This document shows positions 28,852 to 36,676 of a DNA stretch of 48,500 bases, piece after piece. The notes under the pieces were generated by a model, which was not told the origin of the DNA, ran no database searches, and saw only the letters and a list, made by a program, of their open reading frames with translations. The stretch spans positions 761,776 through 810,275 of the forward strand of contig CAJNDS010000580.1 in NCBI GenBank assembly GCA_905221605.1. Direction: 5' to 3'. The translations under genes were made by a program, and so were the position numbers. How positions within the stretch are numbered: the first letter of the stretch is position 1; each line of letters opens with the position of its first letter. This stretch comes from Symbiodinium natans (Eukaryota; Sar; Dinophyceae; Suessiales; Symbiodiniaceae).

Positions 28852-28927
28852 TATATAGTACAAGTACACTTGGGCCCTACAGCTACTATATAGGAACCCC
28901 GTTAAGGCCCAAGTATGTACTATGTAG
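28852..28927. mobile_element. short hairpin element
   Basis: TAGTACAAGTACACTTGGGC pairs with GGCCCAAGTATGTACTA around 35 bp. Single copy in the window. Confidence 0.5.
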
Positions 28928-28986
28928 GTACATGGATCCTTAGGGAACCTAAACCCTAAGCCCCAACTGGCCTGTTGCGTCGCAAT

Positions 28987-29098
28987 AAGGCACCTACCCA
29001 AACCCGCAACTTTCCCGGAGACTGCCTCAAACCGCGAGATCCCTCCGACTTAGTGTTGTTTTCCAAGAACAGACAGGAGGATCCGTCCGCAGGGCCTT
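28987..29098 (+). CDS. candidate exon of about 35 codons
   Basis: After GCAATAAG the frame reads APTQTRNFPGDCLKPRDP then SDLVLFSKNRQEDPSAGP and meets TGA at about 29096; a GC donor just before (GCCTTG) would avoid it. It is followed by MITE B. Confidence 0.4.
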
Positions 29099-29124
29099 GA
29101 AGACAAGAGCCCACGAACAGAAAG

Positions 29125-29229
29125 GCCCAGTGGTACCCTTTACCCTTTTTTTGGGTTCAAGGTTCCCTTATAAAGTAACCAACCCAAAAAAGGGTGCCCT
29201 TGTCATAATGTGGTTACTGGGCTACCAAG
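29125..29229. mobile_element. MITE family B copy
   Basis: GCCCAGTGGTACCCTTTACC at the left and GGTTACTGGGCTACCAAG at the right; central TTCCCTTATAAAG and AAAGGGTGCCC. About 105 bp. Confidence 0.75.
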
Positions 29230-29307
29230 GACCCTTTAGGGTTTAGGGTTTAGGGTTTAGGGTTTAGGGTTTAGGGTTTAGGGTTTAGGGTTTAGGGTTT
29301 AGGGTTT
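29229..29307 (+). repeat. pure TTTAGGG array
   Basis: Eleven units directly abutting the right end of the preceding MITE B. Confidence 0.95.
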
Positions 29308-29312
29308 ACAAG

Positions 29313-29389
29313 TGCTTGGACCACCGTTGCTCCGGCGGCGTGTTTGGAGTGCCAAGAGGGAGACATTCGGGAATGGGGAGTGCGTGGAG
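29313..29389 (+). CDS. candidate internal exon
   Basis: After TTACAAG the frame reads CLDHRCSGGVFGVPRGR then HSGMGSAW and ends at a GC donor. It sits between a TTTAGGG array and the 1 kb CCCCTAAA array. Confidence 0.35.
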
Positions 29390-29397
29390 GCTAACCC

Positions 29398-30425
29398 TAA
29401 ACCCGAAACCCTTAAACCCCTAAAGCCCCTAAACCCCTAAACCCCTAAACGCCTAAACCCCTAGACCCCTAAACCCCTAAACTCCTAAACTCCTAAACTC
29501 CTAAACCCCTAAACACCTAAACCGCTAAAACCCCTAAACCCCTAAACCCCTAAACGCCTCAATCCCTAAACCCCTAAACCCCTAAACCCCTAAACCCCTA
29601 AACGCCTCAATCCCTAAACCCCTAAACCCCTAAACTCCTAAAACTCCTAAACTCCTAAACCCCTAAAACCCTAAACCCCCTAAACCCCTAAACCCCTAAA
29701 CCCCTAAACCCCTAAACCCCTAAACCCCTAAACCCCTAAACGCCTAAACCCCTAAACCCCTAAACCCCTAAACCCCTAAACCCCTAAACTCCTAAACTCC
29801 TAAACTCCTAAACCCCTAAACCCCTAAACCGCTAAAACCCCTAAACCCCTAAACCCCTAAACGCCTCAATCCCTAAACCCCTAAACCCCTAAACCCCTAA
29901 ACGCCTCAATCCCTAAACCCCTAAACCCCTAAACTCCTAAAACTCCTAAACTCCTAAACCCCTAAAACCCTAAACCCCCTAAACCCCTAAACCCCTAAAC
30001 CCCTAAACCCCTAAACCCCTAAACCCCTCAACCCCTAAACCCCTAAAACCCCTAAACCCCTTAACGCCTCAATCCCTAAACCCCTAAACCCCTAAACTCC
30101 TAAAACTCCTAAACTCCTAAACCCCGAAAACCCTAAACCCCCTAAACCCCCTAAACCCCTAAACCCCTAAACCCCTAAACCCCTAAACCCCTAAACCCCT
30201 AAACCCCTAAACGCCTAAACGCCTAAACCCCTAAACCCCTAAACCCCTAAACCCCTAAACCCCTAAATCCCTAAACCCCTAAAACCCCTAAACCCCTAAA
30301 CCCCTAAACCCCTAAACACCTCAGCCCCTAAACCCCTAAACCCCCTAAACCCCTAAACCCCTAAACCCCTAAACCCCTAAACCCCTAAACCCCTAAACCC
30401 CTAAACCCCTAAACCCCTAAACCCT
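29398..30425 (-). repeat. 1 kb CCCCTAAA (8-bp) array with higher-order repeats
   Basis: The unit is 8 bp (CCCCTAAA), not the 7-bp telomere unit. Marker variants recur in order: ACCGCTAAAA at 29521 and 29828 (307 bp apart), CGCCTCAAT at 29555 and 29862 (307), 29603 and 29902 (299), then 30065. So a block of about 300 bp was duplicated and then lost or gained single units. Confidence 0.9.
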
Positions 30426-30462
30426 AAAACCCTCAACCCTAAGCCCTGCCGGATGCTCCGAG

Positions 30463-30536
30463 GCCCCAACGCCCATCGTCTGCGAGGAGACGTTCGGGCT
30501 GCTTGAGCCGGAGTACTTCCGATGCTCGGCGGAAGG
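30463..30536 (+). CDS. candidate internal exon, well biased
   Basis: After CTCCGAG the frame reads APTPIVCEETFGLLEPE then YFRCSAEG and ends at a GC donor. High third-position GC. It lies directly between the 8-bp array and a TTTAGGG array. No family recognised. Confidence 0.5.
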
Positions 30537-30960
30537 GCTTAGGGTTTAGGGTTTAGGGTTTAGAGTTAAGGGTTTAGCGTTTAGGGTTTAGGGTTTAGGG
30601 TTTAGAGTTTAGGGTTTGGGGTTTAGGGTTTAGGGTTTAGAGTTTAGGGTTTAGGGTTTAGGGTTTAGAGTTTAGGGTTTGGGGTTTAGGGTTTAGGGTT
30701 TAGAGTTTAGGGTTTAGGGTTTAGGGTTTAGGGTTTAGGGTTTGGGGTGTTAGGGTTTAGGGTCCCAGGGTGGGGGGGGGGGGGGGTGAAGGAGTCCCAA
30801 GTTGAGGCTTAAGGGATTTGTAGGTTTTGGGTTTAGGGCTTTAGGGCTCTGTGGTTTTAGGGACTTAAGGTTTTAGGGACTTAAGGTTTTAGGGACTTAA
30901 GGTTTTAGGGCTTTAGGGCTCTGTGGTTTTAGGGACTTAAGGTGTTAGGGTTTCGGATCC
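30537..30960 (+). repeat. TTTAGGG array with 63-bp period, then 16-bp TTTTAGGGACTTAAGG repeats
   Basis: The variant TTTAGAGTTTAGGGTTTGGG recurs 63 bp apart (about 30604 and 30667), i.e. nine units copied as a block. 30770-30786 is poly-G. 30850-30945 has four copies of a 16-bp derivative unit. Confidence 0.85.
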
Positions 30961-31297
30961 AGGGTTTTAGGGGTTTAAGGGTTTTCAGGGTTTTGGGGTT
31001 TGGGGCTTAGGGGCATATGAATCGGGTTGCCTACAAGGAAGGGGACTTTGCGGGGCCTACAAAGCCATCATCATGATCATTGCATGTTTTTTTTTTTTTT
31101 TTTTTGGGGGGGGGGGGGGGGGCGGGGGTTGGGGGAAAGGCCTTCGCCAAAGTTTGAAAGTTCGATACAGCAGAACCCTAAAACCTGTACTTAGCCCCAA
31201 ACCCAAAAACCTAAGCCCTAAACCCTAAATCCTAAGCCTAAGCCAGAAATCCTAAACCCTAAGCCCTAAGAAAACCCTGATAGGGCAGCCGGCGCCT
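30961..31297. other. poly-T/poly-G tract and diverged repeats
   Basis: 31087-31122 is 19 T followed by 17 G. About 31039-31064 (EGDFAGPTK) is a weak exon candidate. 31170-31275 is diverged CCCTAAA. Nothing else seen. Confidence 0.6.
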
Positions 31298-31393
31298 TCA
31301 GGGCCAAGCCAATCGTCCCAAAAAGCCCCCAAGCTTGCAGAATACCAAAAGAACCCCTGGAGGGTTTACCTGAAGGCTCGTATGTAGTACCTT
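31298..31393 (+). CDS. candidate exon(s)
   Basis: 31298-31366 follows GCCTTCAG and reads PSQSSQKAPKLAEYQKNPW before GTTTAC. A shorter piece follows at 31377-31393. Confidence 0.4.
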
Positions 31394-31443
31394 GGTTTAG
31401 GGTTAGGGTTTAAGGTTTAGGGTTTAGGGTTTAGTTCCTATGT

Positions 31444-31555
31444 CTTGGTAGCCCAGTGGTACCCTTTACCCTTTTTTTGGGTTCTGGTTTCCCTTCTGAA
31501 ATCCCAACCCAAAGCAAGGGTGCCCTTATTAGAAGATGGTTACTGGGCTACCAAG
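31444..31555. mobile_element. MITE family B copy ending at an acceptor
   Basis: CTTGGTAGCCCAGTGG at the left and TTACTGGGCTACCAAG at the right are inverted ends. The right end is an AG directly in front of the next open frame, as expected if the element supplies a 3' splice site. Confidence 0.75.
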
Positions 31556-31781
31556 ATCCTTAGATCCCAGACGAAGGCTTCAACAACCTGGTAACCAGTG
31601 GCTGTGGCATGCTAACAGTGCTGAAATAGGGACTATAATCGCGGGGTCCATCGTAAGGACTGCACGGAAAAGGGGGAGGATCCCAAAGCACGACCCAAAA
31701 AGCATCCTTAAACGCAGATCAGAATCTCCGAGATCCTCAAGCTACCCTGAACCCTCACCGAAGTCCCAGGCTCCGCCTTTG
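31556..31781 (+). CDS. candidate exon, basic, 75 codons
   Basis: Open without stop from the end of MITE B to a GC donor (GCCCTAAA). It reads SLDPRRRLQQPGNQWLWH near the start, then a basic stretch (RTARKRGRIPKHD, ILKRRSE) and a Pro/Ser-rich end. A nuclear or nucleic-acid-binding role is conceivable but not shown. Arrays follow at once (31782-31892). Confidence 0.5.
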
Positions 31782-31892
31782 CCCTAAACCCTAAACCCTA
31801 AACCCTAAACCCTAAACCCTAAACCCTAAACCCTAAACCCTAAACCCTAAACCCTAGACCCTAGACCCTAAACCCTAAACCCTAAACCCTAA
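31782..31892 (-). repeat. CCCTAAA array
   Basis: Fifteen to sixteen units directly after the putative GC donor. Confidence 0.95.
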
Positions 31893-31902
31893 GCCATTCA
31901 AG

Positions 31903-31974
31903 ACTCAAAGGCCCGTCCCACCCTGTCCCAGGAAAGTTTGGGAAGTGGCAGAAGAGGCCAGGGGTGGCGTTAAG
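31903..31974 (+). CDS. candidate internal exon
   Basis: After CATTCAAG the frame reads LKGPSHPVPGKFGKWQK then RPGVALR and ends at GTTCCC. The intron that would follow consists of MITE A copy 7. Confidence 0.45.
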
Positions 31975-31985
31975 AGTTCCCCTCC

Positions 31986-32123
31986 CTACTAATTGCTTAG
32001 GGTTTAGGGTTTAGGGTTTAGGGCTTAAGAACCCAGAAAAATTAGAAATGTTATTCCTTATTAAGGGTAGTATGGGGATTATTTGTTTTTTATTCTTTTT
32101 GGGGCTTCTTAAGCAAATAGTAG
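31986..32123. mobile_element. MITE family A, copy 7, interrupted by four telomere units
   Basis: The left end CTACTAATTGCTTA is separated from its continuation AGAACCC by 28 bp (32000-32027) made of four 7-bp units, flanked by CTTA on both sides. The right end TTCTTAAGCAAATAGTAG is intact and its last AG abuts the next open frame. Confidence 0.85.
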
Positions 32124-32351
32124 CTCCAAAGTCATCGGGCCGTCTGCCAGCGGATGCCCCTCCCAAGCCGAACTGTCTTAGGTGGCATTGGTACCCGTAG
32201 ACAGACACGCCTTTTCCCCTCACATTGTCACGCCCGCCAGCCCCCCCCTCTCCGCTGCAGCCTCCGTGTGGCAATTTTTGTCCTAAACGCTGCTCTCAAC
32301 ATCTTGGCAGTTGGGACCGTCAATCCTATGTCTGTGTTGCTGACGATACTA
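32124..32351 (+). CDS. candidate exon of 76 codons with a membrane helix
   Basis: Open from the TAG end of MITE A to a GC donor. It begins LQSHRAVCQRMPLPSRTV, has a basic middle and a hydrophobic C-terminal part (VAIFVLNAALNILAVG, VLLTILA) that could be one membrane helix. Together with 31903-31974 it would leave MITE A as the intron. No family recognised. Confidence 0.5.
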
Positions 32352-32455
32352 GCCTAAACCCTAAACCCTAAACCCTAAACCCTAAACCCTAAACCCCAAA
32401 CCCTAAACCCTAAACCCTAAACCCTAAACCCCAAACCCCAAACCCTTCCTCTACA
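32352..32455 (-). repeat. CCCTAAA array
   Basis: C-strand units with CCCCAAA variants, directly after the candidate exon. Confidence 0.9.
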
Positions 32456-32526
32456 TGTAGACCTCAAACTCTACAGGCCGCCAGCTCAAGGCTTGCAGCT
32501 CTTTGGTGTTTAGGGTTTAGAGTTTG

Positions 32527-32643
32527 CTACTAATTGCTTAAGAACCCCCCCCCCCCCAAAAGAAAGAGATATATTCTTCCTGATGATGGGTAATATAGGG
32601 AATATCATTTTTTAGTCTTTTGGGGTAATTAAGCAAATCGTAG
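32527..32643. mobile_element. MITE family A, copy 8
   Basis: CTACTAATTGCTTAAGAACC at the left, GGGTAATTAAGCAAATCGTAG at the right, 117 bp; uninterrupted counterpart of copy 7 only 400 bp away. A candidate exon at 32477-32507 (AASSRLAAL) precedes it. Confidence 0.8.
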
Positions 32644-33141
32644 GTTTAGGGTGTAGAGTTTCTAGCGACAAAAAGTGTGCCGTAACCTTTAGGGTTCACG
32701 GGGTGTACGGTTTAGGATTAGGGGATTACGAGTAGGATTCTAACCGAACCTCGGAACCAGATGGCAAGGCCAAGGATCTTCGAAGTAGGGTTTTCACGTA
32801 TTGGATTGTAGTACCCCACATTTGTGGGATGAGCCGTGCCCCGTGTATCTTCATGACTTGCCTGTGCAAGCCTAAAGTGTGACTCTTCTGCCCTTCACCC
32901 TAAAACCCTTCACCCTAAAACCCTAAACCCTAAACCCTAAACCCGTTTAAGACTTTAAGACCTATATGCAGGTATGGCCGCGACAACCTTGATCTTTCCC
33001 TTCACTTTCTGGAGGACAGCTGGTTTAGGGTTTAGGGTTTAGGGTTTAGGGTTTATGGGGGAGCACCGGTGGACATGCTAGATGTGCAGGTTGCATGAAT
33101 GCTTTCTACATAGGTTTGAGGCTGATGAGGGCAATTCCTAG
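32644..33141 (+). other. island with candidate exons
   Basis: 32746-32784 follows CGAGTAG and reads DSNRTSEPDGKAKDLR before GTAGGG. 32812-32869 follows ATTGTAG and reads TPHLWDEPCPVYLHDLPVQ before a GC donor. 32972-33022 follows ATGCAG and reads YGRDNLDLSLHFLEDS before GTTTAG. Short arrays lie at 32920-32945 and 33023-33055. These three pieces have good signals and could be consecutive exons leading to the next feature. Confidence 0.45.
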
Positions 33142-33396
33142 CACTTAACGCGCTGGCAAACTCACTCAAGACGAGATGATGCGGACCCGTCACACTCCAC
33201 CGTCGGTACCTTGTACAGCGCTGAAGGTTCGTTTTGCCGTCTCTGCGTACTGGCCCAAGTCAAGTACTTTGTGCTTCGTAGCGCTCTTCAACCATGCTTG
33301 CGTGGATCAACTGGTGTAGATCGGATGGACAGGCTCAGAGTTTGCGCCGCAAGGAAGACGTGCGGCACAAGGAAACCGTGCTGCGTAGTCTTGTGA
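33142..33396 (+). CDS. candidate 3'-terminal exon ending in a CaaX-like motif
   Basis: After TTCCTAG a frame stays open for 84 codons to TGA at 33394-33396. It starts HLTRWQTHSRRDDADP and ends KTCGTRKPCCVVL. Basic residues, a double cysteine and a terminal Cys-aliphatic-aliphatic-Leu resemble prenylated and palmitoylated tails such as those of small GTPases; no GTPase motif is visible in this exon. It is likely the end of the gene preceding the ankyrin-BTB gene. Confidence 0.45.
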   Translation, partial: HLTRWQTHSRRDDADPSHSTVGTLYSAEGSFCRLCVLAQVKYFVLRSALQPCLRGSTGVDRMDRLRVCAARKTCGTRKPCCVVL

Positions 33397-33557
33397 CGAT
33401 AGGTGATCTGCCCCACTTGATGTTGACTTCGCATTAATAAACCCCCCCCCCTTGATTGATCAATCTCTCCGGCCAGGGCCTCCTCAATTATATTCGCCTA
33501 AATCCTGGTAGGACGTACTATTAGTTTAGTATTAGGTAGTAGTACCATCGCCCGTAA
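33397..33557. other. short non-coding spacer
   Basis: About 160 bp with poly-C (33441-33451) and ATTA-rich sequence. It is the candidate intergenic spacer between two + strand genes. No promoter motif can be claimed. Confidence 0.4.
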
Positions 33558-34556
33558 AAAAAATATTCCGGGCTGGATTTTATAATTGTGGGGGGTTACA
33601 TTATTGTGTTCCGGCAGCTGGATTTCATAATTGTAGCGGGAATCATTAATGTGAAGTCAACATTGATAGCGTTGGCACCTCTGAATTTTGATTGGAACGC
33701 TTGTGCTCGTCAGTCGGTGGACGTTCCCCTGCTGCACCTTGCTGTTGCCATGGGAATGCAAAACCCGTCTAAGTCTAACCTGGACACCTACTGCAAAATA
33801 ATTGAATGGATGCTGACGTCTGGAGCAGATCCTTGGCTGACTGGACCCGAAACCACGTTCACTTTCCCGCTCCAGAACTACTTCAATGTTCCGGTCTCTG
33901 GTCATTCAGCCATTTCCCTTGCTGTCGAACTACTGCGGCTGTCTCAGAATCCGAAGGTTGCGCAAGACATGCGCTCAACGTACAAACAATACCTTGACAG
34001 AGTCTTGTCTCTGCTTGCTGTGAAGGCGGACAACAGAAAGTGTACACAGGTTGGATCGGGCGTTCTCCAGCGATGGATCCAGATTCGGCACTTGACCGAC
34101 ACTCATACGATTACCTTTGAGGCAGCAGATGGTGCAGTTACCTGCCATGACAGCATGCTAATGGCAACCTCTCCAGTTCTGCGGGCCATGATCGGTTCTG
34201 ATATGATGGAGCGTTCTCGCGGAACTATAACGCTGGACAAGCAATCTTCTGCCAGCTTGTCGCTACTCATGGACATGCTCTACACGGGGTCCACATGCCT
34301 GGATTCAGATCCGAAGATTGTGCTTGAAGCGCTGGAGTTGGCCCATCGCTGGGACGTGCGAGACGTGGTGCAAGCACTTGCAGGGCGTCTTCAAGATATG
34401 ATTTCCATAGAATCTTTGGTCTCCATCACAGAAGCTTCCAAGCGTCTGGGCTTGGAGGACCTCCATCGTTCCTGCGATGCTTTCGCAGCAAGGGTGAATG
34501 TCAGGTGGCGGTGCAGCTACTCGTTGATCGCACAAGAGACAGTTTCTCGTCCCTAG
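33558..34556 (+). CDS. ankyrin-BTB/POZ protein, large exon, 5' end missing
   Basis: The frame is open from 33558 to TAG at 34554-34556. The first in-frame ATG (33750) lies inside an ankyrin-like repeat (VPLLHLAVAMG), so the true start is in an exon upstream; a CAG acceptor at 33615-33617 is likely. Counting from 33588, residues 47-84 form an ankyrin repeat (ending LTSGADPWL) and 105-145 a second degenerate one. A BTB domain spans about 170-275 (CHDSMLMATSPVLRAMI, LLMDMLYTG), followed by BACK-like helices. BTB proteins act in dimers, often as Cullin-3 adaptors; this is known of the family, not shown here. Codon bias is even along the frame. The last 20 residues look out of frame (see findings). 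Confidence 0.9.
   Translation, partial: KKYSGLDFIIVGGYIIVFRQLDFIIVAGIINVKSTLIALAPLNFDWNACARQSVDVPLLHLAVAMGMQNPSKSNLDTYCKIIEWMLTSGADPWLTGPETTFTFPLQNYFNVPVSGHSAISLAVELLRLSQNPKVAQDMRSTYKQYLDRVLSLLAVKADNRKCTQVGSGVLQRWIQIRHLTDTHTITFEAADGAVTCHDSMLMATSPVLRAMIGSDMMERSRGTITLDKQSSASLSLLMDMLYTGSTCLDSDPKIVLEALELAHRWDVRDVVQALAGRLQDMISIESLVSITEASKRLGLEDLHRSCDAFAARVNVRWRCSYSLIAQETVSRP
33566..33653 (+). repeat. 43/45-bp direct duplication at the likely exon start
   Basis: 33566-33608 (TTCCGGGCTGGATTTTATAA...) is repeated at 33609-33653 with about eight differences. In protein it gives LDFIIVGGYIIVFRQ then LDFIIVAGIINVKST. The second copy contains the CAG acceptor candidate. Confidence 0.8.
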
Positions 34557-34564
34557 ATGCAATC

Positions 34565-34620
34565 CACCCTAAACCCTAAACCCTAAACCCTAAACCCTAA
34601 ACCCTAAACCCTAAACCCTA
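34565..34620 (-). repeat. CCCTAAA array eight bases after the BTB stop codon
   Basis: Eight units; the unit sequence ends in CCCTATTGTA, as does the array ending at about 34905. Confidence 0.95.
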
Positions 34621-34658
34621 TTGTATTAAAGCCCCAAAGCCTAAGCTCTAATCTTTAG

Positions 34659-34691
34659 CGTAGCTTCATGCCGCTGCTCTGCTGCAGTCTG
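34659..34691 (+). CDS. weak candidate exon
   Basis: After TCTTTAG one frame reads RSFMPLLCCSL and ends at GTCCCT, directly before MITE E. Confidence 0.25.
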
Positions 34692-34695
34692 GTCC

Positions 34696-34928
34696 CTTAT
34701 AGGGGTCGGAAGAACTACTATTGGCATTCCCTTAGGGTCCCTTTATGATTATTCTATATAATAAACCCCCAAAGCCCTGTTCTACTTATTCAGGCCCCTA
34801 AACCCTAAACCCTAAACCCTAACCCCGAAACCCTAAACCCTAAACCCTAAACCCTAAACCCTAGCCTAAACCCTAAACCCTAAACCCTAAACCCTAAACC
34901 CTATTGTAATTCTTCAGACCCCTATATG
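34696..34928. mobile_element. MITE family E with telomere-type array between two right ends
   Basis: Left end TTATAGGGGTCGGAAGAACT. A right end lies at about 34776-34798 (TACTTATTCAGGCCCCTA), then a CCCTAAA array (34797-34904), then a second right end (TAATTCTTCAGACCCCTATA). The duplicated end suggests the array was inserted with duplication of about 22 bp. Confidence 0.65.
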
Positions 34929-34949
34929 TCTCCAGGCTTCAAGGTGCCC

Positions 34950-35230
34950 AGAGGCAGCTACGGATTACATTCCCTCAAGGGTCCCAAGGGTTCAGGGCTT
35001 CCGGTTTTGGGCTTCTAGGGTAGAGGATTGACATCTGGGAATTTTCTAGAAATCTCATGGGGATCCCTAACAACATATGAGGTCAGAGGATACTCAAGGC
35101 TTAAGGCCCTCAGCTGCTGGTGGTGTGGAGCTCTATCTGTCGTTGCGTGCCGGTGACGTCTTAGGGTGCAGTGTTTAGGGTTTAGTTAGGGTTTAGGGTT
35201 TAGGGTTCAGGGTGTAGAGTTTCGGGTTCA
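34950..35230 (+). other. island with candidate exons
   Basis: 35049-35080 (ISWGSLTTYE) ends at GTCAGA. 35111-35150 follows CCCTCAG and reads AGGVELYLSLRA before GTGACG. No family recognised. Confidence 0.3.
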
Positions 35231-35310
35231 GGGTGTAGGGTTTAGGGTTTAGGGTTTAGGGTTAAACCCTAAACCCTAAAACCCTAAACCCTAAACCTTA
35301 AACCCCATTT
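35231..35310. repeat. head-to-head telomere-type junction
   Basis: A TTTAGGG array passes directly into CCCTAAA through GGGTTTAGGGTTAAACCC (about 35255-35272). This is the orientation expected of two joined chromosome ends, here only about 30 bp on each side. Confidence 0.85.
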
Positions 35311-36105
35311 AAGCAGAAAACCAGCCTCCTCCTCCTCCTCATCATCATCATCATCATCACTAAGTAGTCCCTTGAGACATTTTATGTTCACCCTTGTTGG
35401 GTTTAAGAGGATCAGATTCAGGAACAAATTTCAGAGGGCTTGAAGGGCCATCTATGAGTGACTCCCTCGGTTTTCAGGTGAAGGTCGGACACCCCAAAAC
35501 GCGAAACCTGCACATGACGAGAGTTCGGGTTTAGGGTTTAGGGTTTAGGGTTTAGGGTCTAGGGTTGAGGGTGCGGTTTTTAGCATGTCTTGGCCGTCAT
35601 CGTACAGCTGCATCTTCGGTTTTGGCCCTTAAGGCCTACAATCACTGCCTCTGCGCCCCCCTAAAGCCCTTAAACCCAAACCCTAAACCCTAAACCCCAA
35701 ACCCTAAACAGGAGATCTTTGAGAGCCAGCTGGAGCCCCAAATTCAGGAGGCGGAGCCGATGCTCGTGGGACACGGGTGATTGCAAATCTGGGGCCCACC
35801 AGGGGGGGATTCTTAGGCAAGCTCTGACAAGCAGGCTGTTCGACATCGCCCAAACCCTAAACCCTAACCCTAAAACCTAAAACCTAAAACCTAAAACCTA
35901 AACCCTAAACCCTAAACCCTAAACCCTAAACCCTAAGCCCTAAACCCTAAACCCTAACTCCCTCCACCCAGGCAGTTGCCGCCTTCCGTAAAAGCTGAGG
36001 GACCACACGCCCAAGTCATCCGCTCAATGCGGGATCCTTAAGCCCTCGCAGGCTACAAAACCCCTGAATGCCAAAATCCCCTAAAATTCTAGAAGCCCCT
36101 GGGTT
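35311..36105 (+). other. candidate exons between short arrays
   Basis: (CTC)n(ATC)n at 35324-35360. 35407-35455 reads DQIQEQISEGLKGHL. 35480-35529 follows GTTTTCAG and reads VKVGHPKTRNLHMTRV. 35584-35633 reads HVLAVIVQLHLRFWPL. 35711-35775 follows AAACAG and reads EIFESQLEPQIQEAEPM then LVGHG with strong codon bias. 35817-35848 reads ASSDKQAVRH. 35972-36033 reads QLPPSVKAEGPHAQVIRSM before a GA donor. The fourth is the best. Confidence 0.4.
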
Positions 36106-36455
36106 TAGGGTTTAGGGTTTAGGGTTTAGGGTTTAGGGTTTAGGGTTTAGGGTTTAGGGTTTAGGGAAACCCCATAAAGCCCTAGACTCCTACACCCTAA
36201 AACCCTACATCCCAATCCCCAGAACCCTAAGCGACCCAAGAACCCTAAAACCCCAAACTCCTAAACAACTAAAACCCTACCCGACCCTAAAGCCCAAAAC
36301 CCCAAAACCCTAGAAAACCCTAAAAGCCCGAAATATGAACCCCAAAACGCCCTAAAGGCCCTAAAACCCTAAGACCCTGCAAAACCCCAAGCCCCAGAAG
36401 CGCCAAAGCTAATACCGGGCCTTGATATAATTAGAATAGGGTTGTTAGAGTATAA
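36101..36455. repeat. TTTAGGG array and diverged CCCTAAAA sequence
   Basis: A pure array at 36101-36166 is followed by AAACCCTA/CCCCAAAA-type diverged sequence to 36400. No gene seen. Confidence 0.85.
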
Positions 36456-36457
36456 AT

Positions 36458-36549
36458 CTACTAAGTGCTGAGAACCCCCCCAATAAATGAAAAATATTCA
36501 TCCTTATCAATAGGGTTATCATTTTTTGGTGGGGTTCTTCAGCAGATAG
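36458..36549. mobile_element. MITE family A, copy 9
   Basis: CTACTAAGTGCTGAGAACCC at the left, GGTTCTTCAGCAGATAG at the right, short interior of 55 bp. Confidence 0.65.
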
Positions 36550-36584
36550 TTTAAATATCAAGGGACCATAAGGGAATACTATTC

Positions 36585-36676
36585 AAACCCTAAACCCTAA
36601 ACCCTAAACCCTAAACCCTAAACCCTAAACCCTAAACCCTAAACCCTAAACCCTAAACCCTAAACCCTAAACCCTA
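36585..36676 (-). repeat. CCCTAAA array
   Basis: Thirteen units directly upstream of an ATG-containing open segment. Confidence 0.95.

Noticed and set aside
29398-30425. CRISPR array
   Set aside because: The repeats are contiguous 8-bp units without spacers.
33588-33590. GTG as the start codon of the ankyrin-BTB protein
   Set aside because: A GTG start is not expected for a nuclear eukaryotic gene; the frame is open further upstream and an acceptor lies nearby, so the 5' end is in another exon.
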